Below, piece after piece: positions 42,899-51,865 of a stretch of 64,000 nt of DNA. Under the pieces are notes generated by a model that saw only the letters and a program-made list of their open reading frames with translations, had not been told where the DNA came from and ran no database searches. Source of the DNA: Mucilaginibacter rubeus (lineage in GTDB: Bacteria > Bacteroidota > Bacteroidia > Sphingobacteriales > Sphingobacteriaceae); the NCBI RefSeq assembly GCF_003286415.2, contig NZ_CP043450.1:1116001-1180000 (forward strand). The letters run 5' to 3'. Each line of letters starts with the position of its first letter. Positions within the stretch are counted from its first letter, which is position 1. Position numbers and translations under genes: made by a program.

Positions 42899-45559
42899 TT
42901 AAAATTTAAAGTTATAGGTAACCGAAGGTACAAAGGTGAATAAAGTGGTGCGTACGGCTTCGGTACGGCTTGCATCCGTTTTGTTATCACGGAAAAATAT
43001 GCGGTACGCGTTAGGGTTGCCATAAGCATTGTACAAGCTGAATGTTAAATCAGACTGAAATTTCGCGGTTTTCTTAAGCTGCTTGGTAGCGCCCAAATCT
43101 AAGCGGTGGTAAGCAGGCATCCTGTCGGCATTACGGTTAGTATAGTAGTAATAAGTTACGCCATCAACCTGATATTTACCGCTTGGAAAGGTAACTGCAT
43201 CGCCGGTGTAGTAAACAAAATTGGCCGAGAATGTCCATTTGTCGCTGGCTTTGTACATGGCAACAATGGCTATATCATGCGTGCGATCTTGCCGTGCATT
43301 GTACCATTGGTTATTGTTGATCCCGTCAATCATCCGTTCAGATTTTGACAACGTATAGCTGATCCAGCCACTTAGTCTGCCTGTTTTCTTCTTCAGCAAA
43401 AACTCAGCACCATAAGCGCGACCTTTGCCATAAAGCAATTGTGTTTCGATAGGTTGGTTGGTAAATACATTGGCGCCATTACGGTAATCTATTTGATTTT
43501 GCAGCCTTTTGTAATAGCTTTCCACCGTAAATTCATAGTTGTGCTCACTGAAATCCTTGTAGTATCCTACGGAAAACTGGTCGGCAATTTCAGGTTTGAT
43601 GAGGTTGGTACTGGCTACCCATTTATCCGTTGGGGAACCCGAATTGGAATTGGAGATCAAGTGCAGGTTTTGCGCGTTGCGGGCGTATGACGCTTTAAGC
43701 GAACTTACATCGTTGAGCTGAAATGCTGCCGCGATACGCGGTTCCAGGTTAACGTAGGTTTTAACCTCCTGTCCGGGAGTATAATGTTTTGAGCCGATGA
43801 TATTTCCATCGGCATCAATATCATAATAATCGCCCGATCCAAGTATGGTAAAGGCCGATAGGCGCAGACCGTAGGTTAAGGTAAAGCGATCAGTGGCTTT
43901 CCAGGTATTAGTAACATAGGCGGCGTTTTCAAGGGCGTACCTGTTTTGCAGGCTTTGCGATATAATGCCCGAGTTACCTGTGGCCGAAATTTCGCCCGGT
44001 TTAATGGTATGATAGATGCTATTTACACCAAAGCTAATGGTGTTTTTGTCGCCGGCGTACCATTGCATGTCTTCCTTAAAATTGAAATCGCGGATCTGTG
44101 AGTAGATGTTGAACTCGTTTACATCCTGTTTGATGTTAAGCTTATAATCGTAATTACTGTAAATGAGCGATGTATTTGAAAAAAGCTGACTATTAAAAAT
44201 GTGGTTCCAACGCAGGGTAGCCGTGGTATTGCCCCAGTTAATGCCCGCAATATCGGCGGCTTTAAGTACATCCTTACCAAAATAGCCGGAAACAAACAAG
44301 CGGTCTTTATCGCCTAAAACATAGTTGGCTTTGACATTAAGATCATAAAAATAAAGCTGGCTTTTTTTTGCGATGCTGTCCTTCGATAAAGCCAGGAAAG
44401 CATCGGCATAAGTACGGCGTGCCGAGATCAGGAACGAAGATTTGCCTTTTTGGATAGGGCCCTCGGCATTGATCCTCGCCGCTATCAGGCCTACACCGCC
44501 ACTAACACCAAATTTTTGGTTGTTGCCATCGTTCATTTTAACATCTAACACGGACGATAACCGGCCGCCATATTGCGTAGGCATATCGCCCTTGTAAATA
44601 TTCATGTTTTTGATCGCATCGGAGTTAAAGGTAGAGAAGAAGCCCAGCAGGTGCGATGCATTGTAAACCGGTGCTTCGTCAAGCAAGATCAGGTTTTGAT
44701 CGGTAGCGCCGCCACGCACAAAGAAGCCGCCGCTGCCTTCCCCAGCCGATTTGATGCCCGGTAGCAATTGAATGGTCTTGATCACATCGCGTTCGCCGAG
44801 CAGCACAGGGATGTTTTTGGTTTCCTGGATGCTGAGGTGCTCAACGCCCATTTGCGGACTGGCCAAATCGCGTGCCCCTGCGGGAGCGGCTTTGATGGTT
44901 ACCTCCTGTAATAGTTGCGAATTATCTTCAAGGGCGATATCCAGTTTGAGGTTACCACTAAGCGATACTGGCATCGTGATAGTTTTTTGCCCCATGGCGC
45001 TTATAGAAAGCTCATGATTACCGGCAGGCAAGGTAAGCGAATAAAAGCCATACTCGTTACTGGAGGTACCCGCGTTTGCATCGGTAACCCTGATGCTTGC
45101 GCCGATAATGGTTTCGCCGGTTTGTTTTGATTTAATGGTGCCGCTTACCGTGTATTTGCCATCGGCGGCGGCCTGCTTTTTTATTTTACCCGCGTCATAT
45201 TTGATCAGCACTTCGTTATCAAGTACCGTAAAACTAAAGGGTTGAGTGGCAAGGGCTTTGCGCAATACATCACCCAATGGCTGATTTTTGGCATTGATAC
45301 TGATCTTTACTGTGCTTTTTGCAACTGTTTCATTATAGGTAAACTTGATACCGCTGGCGGCTGTGATCTTATCTAAAGCCTGCTTAAGCGGTTCGTTAGT
45401 GATAGTTATAGTAACGGGTTTGTCTAAAAGGCTCTGGGTTTGCGCCTGGCTTTGTGTTGTTATCAATAGTAACATCAATATGCCGAGTGCCGTTCGGAGG
45501 GGTATTCGCGTTATCTCGCAAATCAGCATGGATACCCATGCCGGTCTGTTGGTTTTCAT
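42899..45559 (-). CDS. TonB-dependent receptor with STN signalling domain (FecA-like)
   Basis: The 886-residue protein has a signal peptide, an STN domain at about 45-120 (LKQALDKITAASGIKFTYN), a carboxypeptidase-regulatory-like domain at about 135-215, a plug (LLPGIKSAGEGSGGFFVRGG, LLDEAPVYN) and a barrel. FecR is encoded 60 bp upstream and DUF4249 4 bp downstream, so it is a signal-transducing receptor. No ECF sigma gene stands next to this FecR. The nearest is 4.5 kb away at 51075. The ligand is not known. Confidence 0.92.
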   Translation of the reverse strand: MKTNRPAWVSMLICEITRIPLRTALGILMLLLITTQSQAQTQSLLDKPVTITITNEPLKQALDKITAASGIKFTYNETVAKSTVKISINAKNQPLGDVLRKALATQPFSFTVLDNEVLIKYDAGKIKKQAAADGKYTVSGTIKSKQTGETIIGASIRVTDANAGTSSNEYGFYSLTLPAGNHELSISAMGQKTITMPVSLSGNLKLDIALEDNSQLLQEVTIKAAPAGARDLASPQMGVEHLSIQETKNIPVLLGERDVIKTIQLLPGIKSAGEGSGGFFVRGGATDQNLILLDEAPVYNASHLLGFFSTFNSDAIKNMNIYKGDMPTQYGGRLSSVLDVKMNDGNNQKFGVSGGVGLIAARINAEGPIQKGKSSFLISARRTYADAFLALSKDSIAKKSQLYFYDLNVKANYVLGDKDRLFVSGYFGKDVLKAADIAGINWGNTTATLRWNHIFNSQLFSNTSLIYSNYDYKLNIKQDVNEFNIYSQIRDFNFKEDMQWYAGDKNTISFGVNSIYHTIKPGEISATGNSGIISQSLQNRYALENAAYVTNTWKATDRFTLTYGLRLSAFTILGSGDYYDIDADGNIIGSKHYTPGQEVKTYVNLEPRIAAAFQLNDVSSLKASYARNAQNLHLISNSNSGSPTDKWVASTNLIKPEIADQFSVGYYKDFSEHNYEFTVESYYKRLQNQIDYRNGANVFTNQPIETQLLYGKGRAYGAEFLLKKKTGRLSGWISYTLSKSERMIDGINNNQWYNARQDRTHDIAIVAMYKASDKWTFSANFVYYTGDAVTFPSGKYQVDGVTYYYYTNRNADRMPAYHRLDLGATKQLKKTAKFQSDLTFSLYNAYGNPNAYRIFFRDNKTDASRTEAVRTTLFTFVPSVTYNFKF

Positions 45560-45619
45560 AAATGCTTTAATTGTTGGTGTGGTTTTTCCTTTTAGGGAGA
45601 TGTTTTGAAAATGAAAAGG

Positions 45620-46612
45620 TTAATTGTTGGGTGGCAAAGGTTGCAGGTAATAGCCGTTATCAAGCTTGCTCCAGCGCAGGTCCATTACGGCGCAAAGTTT
45701 GTTAAGTGTTTTATCAACCGCCTCATTGGTGTTGATGTGTCCGTAAAACCCTTTTTGAGCAATGCCCGGAGCCAGATTTACGCGGATGCCATACTGGAGT
45801 AATATATCATCGGTAACGTCTTGCAGCGATGCGCCATCATAACTGAACAAACCGGTACGCTGCGACAGGAATTTTGAAGCGTTGGGATAATCCTTTTTAA
45901 TCAACGATCTGTCAGTTTTATTATAAACTGCCTGTTGGTTAAGCACCATGATAGTCTGTTTGCTTTTAGGTAAATCATGTTCTTGTACAGCTACTTTTCC
46001 GCTGATGACCGTTACCTCAGATATCATCTCGTCCGGGTAGGCTTTGACGTTGAAGCTGGTGCCCAGTACCACCGTTTTAAGCTGTCCCGATTGGATCACG
46101 AAAGGATGATCTTCATCATGTACCACATCAAAAAAAGCTTCGCCTTCCAGTTTTACCAGGCGTTCTTTGGCCCTGAACTTATCAGGATAGCTGATCTTAC
46201 TGCCGGGGCTAAGCCAGATGCGTGTACCATCAGGTAAACTGATTTGCCGGTGTTTGCCTGGGGAGGTTACCAGTTCAACCTGTTTGGCCGGATCAACAAC
46301 TTCCAATACCTCATTTTTGTAAAGCGCCGCAAATGTAACCAGCAATACCACGGCCGCTGCAGCAGCTATGCTTCGCCATAAGGTAATTACCTTACGCGCG
46401 GGTTTCCCCGGTGTTTCCATTCGTGCGGTTATCTTGTTCAAAATACTTTCCCGCAGCTGTTCGGGAGTTTGGTATTTTGAGGCCGATAACAAAACTTCCT
46501 CATCGCTAAAATTGGCATACCAGGCATCAAGCCAGATTTTTTCGTCCGGACTGATGGTGCCCTGCATTAACTTATGAGCAAGCTCCTTTACGTTATAGGT
46601 ATTGTTTTCCAT
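45620..46612 (-). CDS. FecR-family anti-sigma factor
   Basis: The protein has a cytoplasmic start (NVKELAHKLMQGTISPDE), a membrane segment near 80-100 (SIAAAAAVVLLVTFAALY), a FecR domain (LPDGTRIWLSPGSKISYP, LEGEAFFDVVHD, VLGTSFNVKAY) and an STN-like C-terminal part. I chose the ATG at 46612 over the in-frame start at 46639. It should control an ECF sigma factor and take its signal from the STN receptor encoded downstream. The expected sigma gene is missing directly upstream, where a divergent AraC/FtsX gene stands. Confidence 0.9.
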   Translation of the reverse strand: MENNTYNVKELAHKLMQGTISPDEKIWLDAWYANFSDEEVLLSASKYQTPEQLRESILNKITARMETPGKPARKVITLWRSIAAAAAVVLLVTFAALYKNEVLEVVDPAKQVELVTSPGKHRQISLPDGTRIWLSPGSKISYPDKFRAKERLVKLEGEAFFDVVHDEDHPFVIQSGQLKTVVLGTSFNVKAYPDEMISEVTVISGKVAVQEHDLPKSKQTIMVLNQQAVYNKTDRSLIKKDYPNASKFLSQRTGLFSYDGASLQDVTDDILLQYGIRVNLAPGIAQKGFYGHINTNEAVDKTLNKLCAVMDLRWSKLDNGYYLQPLPPNN

Positions 46613-46650
46613 TGTAACTGATCTTTCAACCTTTTGCACATATAGTCAGT

Positions 46651-46692
46651 GATAAAAGCCGATACCCTTAGTGCAAAATGAAAAATATTTTA
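46651..46692 (-). promoter_or_regulatory. FecR leader element, second copy
   Basis: On the minus strand AAAATATTTTTCATTTTGC, a GGGTATCGG block and TTTTAT follow in the same order as in the leader of the FecR gene at 27748. It lies about 40 bp before the ATG. Its presence suggests that this FecR gene once followed a sigma gene directly. Confidence 0.35.
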
Positions 46693-46907
46693 ATGTTGGA
46701 TTTTCTGTTTAAGCGAAAGTGAAATTGACGTAGTATGTTGGCGCTTTAAAGACCCTGGTGATACCAGATTGATCTTTAAAGGTTGAATTCTGAAATCGAA
46801 CAGGTATCCGTTCGGTTATATTACACTTGAATTACTTAGATTTACTATACCTTTTTGATTGTCAGTAATTTAGTATTTTGGAATGACGATTGAGGCAATA
46901 AATTCAT

Positions 46908-49900
46908 TTGGATGCCATTGTTTTTCATATTGCTCCCTATCAATTGGCCCGCTTAACGCTGCTGATTAGCGGAATTACGCTGGCCTTACTGTTATGGTTC
47001 ACCCGCAAAGATAACCCAAAGGCTAACCGGTTGCTGAGTCTGGCCTTGATTGTTTCCTTATTACACGTAGCCGGGCTGCCCCCGGCCGTTTTGTTGGCCT
47101 TTGGTCCGTTGCTTTATTTATACGTACGCCAGCTTGTTTTGCGGGAGAGATCATTGCGCTGGCAGGACGGGCTGCACTTTTGCCCTTTACTGGCGGGCTA
47201 TTGGATACCCGGAGGGCTAGTTTTGATCCCGGTTATCGTGTACCTGTACCTGTCGCACCGCTTAATCCGGCATTTTTATCAAAGTTTACAGCCTGTGCTG
47301 ATGGATAGGCCACGGTTTGCATTCCGGGGACTGGAAAAAGTATTGATATTGTTGGGATTGCTTTGCCTGCCTGGCATCATTAACGGAGTTTTTTGTTTAG
47401 CCATTGCCCTGGTGATGACAGGGATGGTGGTAGCTGTAATATTGAAAACAGATGTGAATGTAACGCTGACTACCGGTAACATGAATGACAGGGAAAAAGC
47501 CCGGCGCCTGAAGGAGGCGGTGGCTGCCGGCCGTTTGTATGAGGATGCTGAGTTGACCCTTACATCGCTGGCTATTAAATTAGGTCTCCATCCGCATGAA
47601 CTATCCCGGATCATCAATAATGGTTTACAGAAAAATTTTAATGATCTGATCAATGGCTTTCGCGTTAGGGAGGTTGCGCGAAAAATGCGTGATCCTGCTT
47701 ATGACAGGTTCACCTTGTTGGGTATTGCTTATGAGTCTGGTTTTAATTCCCAGCGTACATTCAGCCGCGTTTTTAAAGAAATGACCGGCAAAAGCCCGGT
47801 TGAATACAAAAATAACCTGAAAAAAGAATGGCCAAATGATAAACTGGCCACTCCGTCAAACTCGCGTCCGGTAATATTGCGTCAGGAAAGCCCACTGGTT
47901 GGGGTTTTCAAAACCACCAAACGCAATATTATGATCCGTAATTATTTTAAGATCGCCTACCGCAGCCTTAGTCGAAACAGCGGCCTGTCCATTATCAATA
48001 TCAGCAGCCTGGCCATCGGTATGGCCTGTGTCCTATTGATCGGTTTGTATATCGGGGACGAATTAGGTTATGATCGCTTTTTTAAAAATGCCGAGCGCAT
48101 CTATCGTGTAAACATTCATGAGAAAGACGGTAATAATGAATTTATAGCTGCACATACACCACCGCCGGTGGGAGCGGCCCTGCAAAGCGGTTTTCCGGAG
48201 ATTGAAAGCTACACGCGTATTTACCAGCCGGGCGATCAGGTGGTTCATTTGACCGGAATGGGCATCGTGAAGCGCTTATCGACAAAAATTGTTTGTCAGT
48301 TGACTCTAACTTCCTGCAATTTTTCAGCTATCCCTTGCTGAAGGGTAATGCCGCCAGTTGCCTTAATGGGCGGGGGGCTGTCGTACTCACTGAAAGTGGT
48401 GCAAAAAGGTATTTTGGTGATGCAGACCCGATAGGCAAAAGCATGGTTATTGACGGATACGACGCACCATTCACCGTTACAGCTGTTCTGAAAGACCTGC
48501 CGGCACGATCATCAATGCAATTTGATATGCTGCAATGCAATCTGGCTATGCCAGCAATTAAACGCTATAGCTGGAGCTGGGTTTGGCTGCAAACGGGTAC
48601 TTTTGTTAAACTGCGGCCAAATGCGCCCAATGCCGCCGTGGATGTCCAAAAACTGGTTTCGCGTTTCCCCGAGATGGTACGGGTACAGACAGCCACCGCT
48701 TTTCGCCGCATCGGCACACCGTTTGACGAGTACCTGAAGAAGGGGAACAAATACGAAGTATTACTTCAGCCCCTTGTGGATATGCATTTTTATTCCGCAC
48801 AGATCGGTAACCGTTATTTTATCCAGGGTGATATCAAGTACGTATACATATTCTCGGCCATAGCCTTATTTATTATATTGCTGGCCTGCTTCAATTTTAT
48901 GAACCTGGCAACAGCACAGTCCGCGAGGCGTGCGCGCGAGGTCGGTATCCGCAAAGTGCTCGGTTCCGAAAGGGGGCAATTGATCTGGCAGTTTCTTTAC
49001 GAAGCACTTGTCTATACCATACTGGCAGGGATTGTTGCTACAACCCTGGTAGTTTGTGTTTTACCGGCATTTAACCGGCTGGCGTCCAAGTCTATACCGC
49101 TTAATGCGTTATTTGATGTACGTGTTTTGGGCGGAATGCTATTGCTTACCCTGCTTACAGCGCTATTCGCAGGCAGTTATCCCGCGTTTTTTCTGACCGC
49201 GTTTAAACCGGTTGCCGTATTGAAAGGAAACACCGATGGTAAAACATCTAAGGCCGGTTTTTCAACACGTAATGTGTTGGTGATTTTTCAATTCGCAGTA
49301 TCAGCGGTAATGATCATCTGCACCATGGTTGTGTATAAGCAACTCAGGTATAATCAGTCAAAAGATCTTGGCTATGACAAAGAAAATGTACTGGTAATCG
49401 GTGATGCCGAATGGCTGGGCAACAAAGAGGAAAATTTCCGGCAGGAGATCTTGAAATTGCCTGGGGTAGCCGGTGCCACGATGAGTACTAACCTGCCGGC
49501 ATCGCAAAAATACTTTGAAGATGAGTATAAGCCTGAAATGGATGCCAATAATCCTTCATCTGCGGAAAAAACACTGGACCTGTCTTCCTACATGGTGGAT
49601 GAGGCGTTTGTGCCTACATTTAAGCTGCGTCTCATTGCCGGGCGTAATTTTTCGAAAGCCTATAATGACTCGGCATCAGTAATTCTTAATGAGGCTGCTG
49701 CAAAGCTTGCCGGCTGGAAAAACCCCATTGGCCAGCACATCTCTTACCATGGCGGTGGCGATAAGCGTTTTGAAGTGATCGGCATTACACAGGATTTTAA
49801 CCCGCTCTCCTTACATGATCAGATCATGCCATGGGCACTGTTCTATACTAAATCAGGAAATTACCTAACGCATTCGTCGTATATCGCCGTCAAGCTGCGT

Positions 49901-50410
49901 CCGGGTGATTATGCCGGTGCGATTAACAGGATTCGGTCAGTCTGGAAAAGTTTTATGCCGGAATATCCTTTCGACTATCATTTTTTGGATCAGCAATATG
50001 ACGAATTGTACCGCACCGATCAAACCATGGGTAAAGTATTCAGCGTGTTTACTGTGCTATCTGTTATTGTAGCCTGCCTTGGGTTATTTGGCCTGGCGAT
50101 GTATACTGCCGAACGGCGCACCAAAGAGATAGGCATAAGAAAAGTGTTGGGCGCTTCCATTGCAAATGTAGTATTGATGCTATCAGGAGATTTTCTGAAA
50201 CTGGTGCTGCTTGCTTCGGTAATCGCTTTCCCGGTTGCCTGGTACGCCATGTATACGTGGCTGCAGGATTTCGCCTATCGAACAGCAATCAGTTGGTGGG
50301 TATTTGTATTCGCGACAGCAATTGTTACTTTAATTGCTCTGGTTACCATCAGCTTCCAAGCCCTTAAGGCCGCTACTAATAACCCCGTGAGAAGCTTAAA
50401 GAGTGAATAG
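46908..50410 (+). pseudogene. AraC-type membrane regulator fused to an FtsX/MacB-like permease, with one frameshift
   Basis: The first frame (46908-48341, TTG start) holds several membrane segments, an AraC-type HTH domain at about 192-305 (LTSLAIKLGLHPHELSRI, YESGFNSQRTFSRVF), a 35-residue linker, then from Met342 (47931) an FtsX-type permease start (NYFKIAYRSLSRNSGLSII). The permease continues in another frame to 50410, with two FtsX domains (RRAREVGIRKVLGSERGQL, RRTKEIGIRKVLGAS). The switch lies at 48250-48270 and fits loss of one A near 48257, which would otherwise give about 1167 residues. It may be a true pseudogene, a sequencing error or a recoded gene. FtsX permeases of this type export or sense peptides and drugs. 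Confidence 0.7.
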
Positions 50411-50492
50411 GGTAAGTAATAGAAATGACACCAAGTAGCTGTACCAACCCGGAAATCCTTATTTTTAGCATAACCTAACTAAAGCCCATCAA

Positions 50493-51047
50493 ATGAGAAA
50501 AGTAATCTACGGTATTAACCTGAGTTTAGACGGATGCTGCGACCATGCCAAATTTGGCGGCGGCAAGGATATATTAGAATATTTTACCCGGCTTATGGAT
50601 GGTGTAGATCTGATTGTATACGGGCGTAAAACCTATGAACTTATGGTTCCTTATTGGCCGGATGCAGCAAAAGATCCAAACACAACCAAGGCGGAGAAAG
50701 AATTTGCGCAGGCATTTGATGGTATTGATAAGCTTGTTTTCTCCCAGACTTTAACCGTTGCCGATGACAAAAATACAACGATTACCCACGCAAATCTTGG
50801 CGATGAGATCCGTAAATTGAAACAGCAACCGGGTGGCAATATTTCGATAGGAGGTGTAAACCTGCCCTTGCAGGTTATTGAACTTGGTCTGGTTGACGAG
50901 TTTAATTTCGTGATCCATCCGGTAATTGTAGGCGAGGGCAGAAGTTTATTGGAAGCCGCCGGTTTGAAGGAAAGTTTAGGTTTAGAATTAATTGAATCAA
51001 AGATTCTTGAATCCGGTTGTATCGCGCTCCATTACAAGAAAGTCTGA
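50493..51047 (+). CDS. Dihydrofolate reductase-like (RibD C-terminal) protein
   Basis: The 184-residue protein begins VIYGINLSLDGCCDH, like the DHFR-related RibD C-terminal family. The segment LIVYGRKTYELMVPYW and the nucleotide-binding GGNISIGGVNLPLQVIELGL fit, as does the closing region with VDEFNFVIHPVIVGEGR. The family is a set of NADPH-dependent reductases of mostly unknown substrate, often found near AraC-type regulators. It lies 82 bp after the permease gene. Its stop is 27 bp from the convergent sigma gene stop. Confidence 0.85.
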   Translation: MRKVIYGINLSLDGCCDHAKFGGGKDILEYFTRLMDGVDLIVYGRKTYELMVPYWPDAAKDPNTTKAEKEFAQAFDGIDKLVFSQTLTVADDKNTTITHANLGDEIRKLKQQPGGNISIGGVNLPLQVIELGLVDEFNFVIHPVIVGEGRSLLEAAGLKESLGLELIESKILESGCIALHYKKV

Positions 51048-51074
51048 CGGGCATTAAATTAATGTACAGTGTTC

Positions 51075-51662
51075 TTAACTAAGCAGCAAAATCAGTATTG
51101 GTAAGGAAACACCAAGCGACTGCCTAAGCGAACTTAAAGCTTTTGACATATGAGCTTCGACTGTTTTTTGTGAGATGCCAAGCTCTGATGCTATCTCCGC
51201 ATAGGTTTTATTTTCATCGCGGCTCAGTAGGAACACAATGCGGCATTTTCCAGGCAGTTGGTTGATGCCGTGGTCAAGCCGTTCGCGCAGTTCTTTTTCC
51301 TCCAACCATTGAATGGTGGTATCCTCAGTTTCGGTTGAGGTAAAAGCAAGTTCATCTAAATGCTGCTGTTTTCTGTATTGGCGATCAAGATGGTTGATCA
51401 CTTTATATTTAACCGCGACCGAAAGATAGGTTGCCAGGGTATGGGTTAACTTGAGGCTTGCACGGCGTTGCCAGATACTTAAAAATACTTCCTGAACCAC
51501 CTCTTCGGCCTCGTGCTCGTCATCCAAACGGTGGTAGGCTACCGCGAAGGTTTTATCCCAATACCGGTTATACAGCTCAGTAAAAGCCTCGCGATTGTCG
51601 CCGGCTATGAGTTGTAGTAGCTGCTCGTCGGTATGGGTGATATGCTGATTGGGTGCAGGCAT
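51075..51662 (-). CDS. ECF-type RNA polymerase sigma factor, without adjacent FecR
   Basis: The 195-residue protein has region 2 (AFTELYNRYWDKTFAVAYHRL in pieces: YNRYWDKTFAVAYHRL; AEEVVQEVFLSIW) and region 4 (LPGKCRIVFLLSRDE, YAEIASELGISQKTVEAH). It belongs to the Bacteroidetes ECF group usually paired with FecR. No anti-sigma gene follows, since convergent plus-strand genes lie there. The FecR at 45620-46612, on the same strand, is the nearest partner. It is preceded by a TonB receptor gene on the same strand, with a terminator between. Confidence 0.9.
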   Translation of the reverse strand: MPAPNQHITHTDEQLLQLIAGDNREAFTELYNRYWDKTFAVAYHRLDDEHEAEEVVQEVFLSIWQRRASLKLTHTLATYLSVAVKYKVINHLDRQYRKQQHLDELAFTSTETEDTTIQWLEEKELRERLDHGINQLPGKCRIVFLLSRDENKTYAEIASELGISQKTVEAHMSKALSSLRQSLGVSLPILILLLS

Positions 51663-51800
51663 TCTTTATCTGCAATGCTAAGTTAAAGAATTTACAAAAA
51701 ATAACTTTCGCACTTGTTTAACATGTTTTAACAGTTTGCAAGTTTAGAGTTTTATCGGCGGATAAAGTTACAATGCTTTTGATATTTATAAATTATCCCT

Positions 51801-51840
51801 AAAATAAAAAAGGCGCCCCGGAAAACCTGGACGCCTTAAG
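51801..51840 (-). terminator. Rho-independent terminator of the TonB receptor gene
   Basis: On the minus strand AAGGCG (51837-51832) pairs with CGCCTT (51815-51810) with further G-C pairs inside, followed by a run of six T and TATTTT. It lies 26 bp after the receptor stop and separates it from the sigma gene. Confidence 0.82.
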
Positions 51841-51865
51841 CTATGAGATCTGTCAGTTAATAGTT

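Noticed and set aside
42895..43029. Longer start for the DUF4249 protein
   Set aside because: The extra 45 residues come from the end of the receptor gene in another frame, and the lipoprotein signal begins at 42894.
48342..50410. Treating the second FtsX frame as an independent gene
   Set aside because: Its apparent start is a TTG in mid-domain, and the frame continues the permease that begins at 47931.
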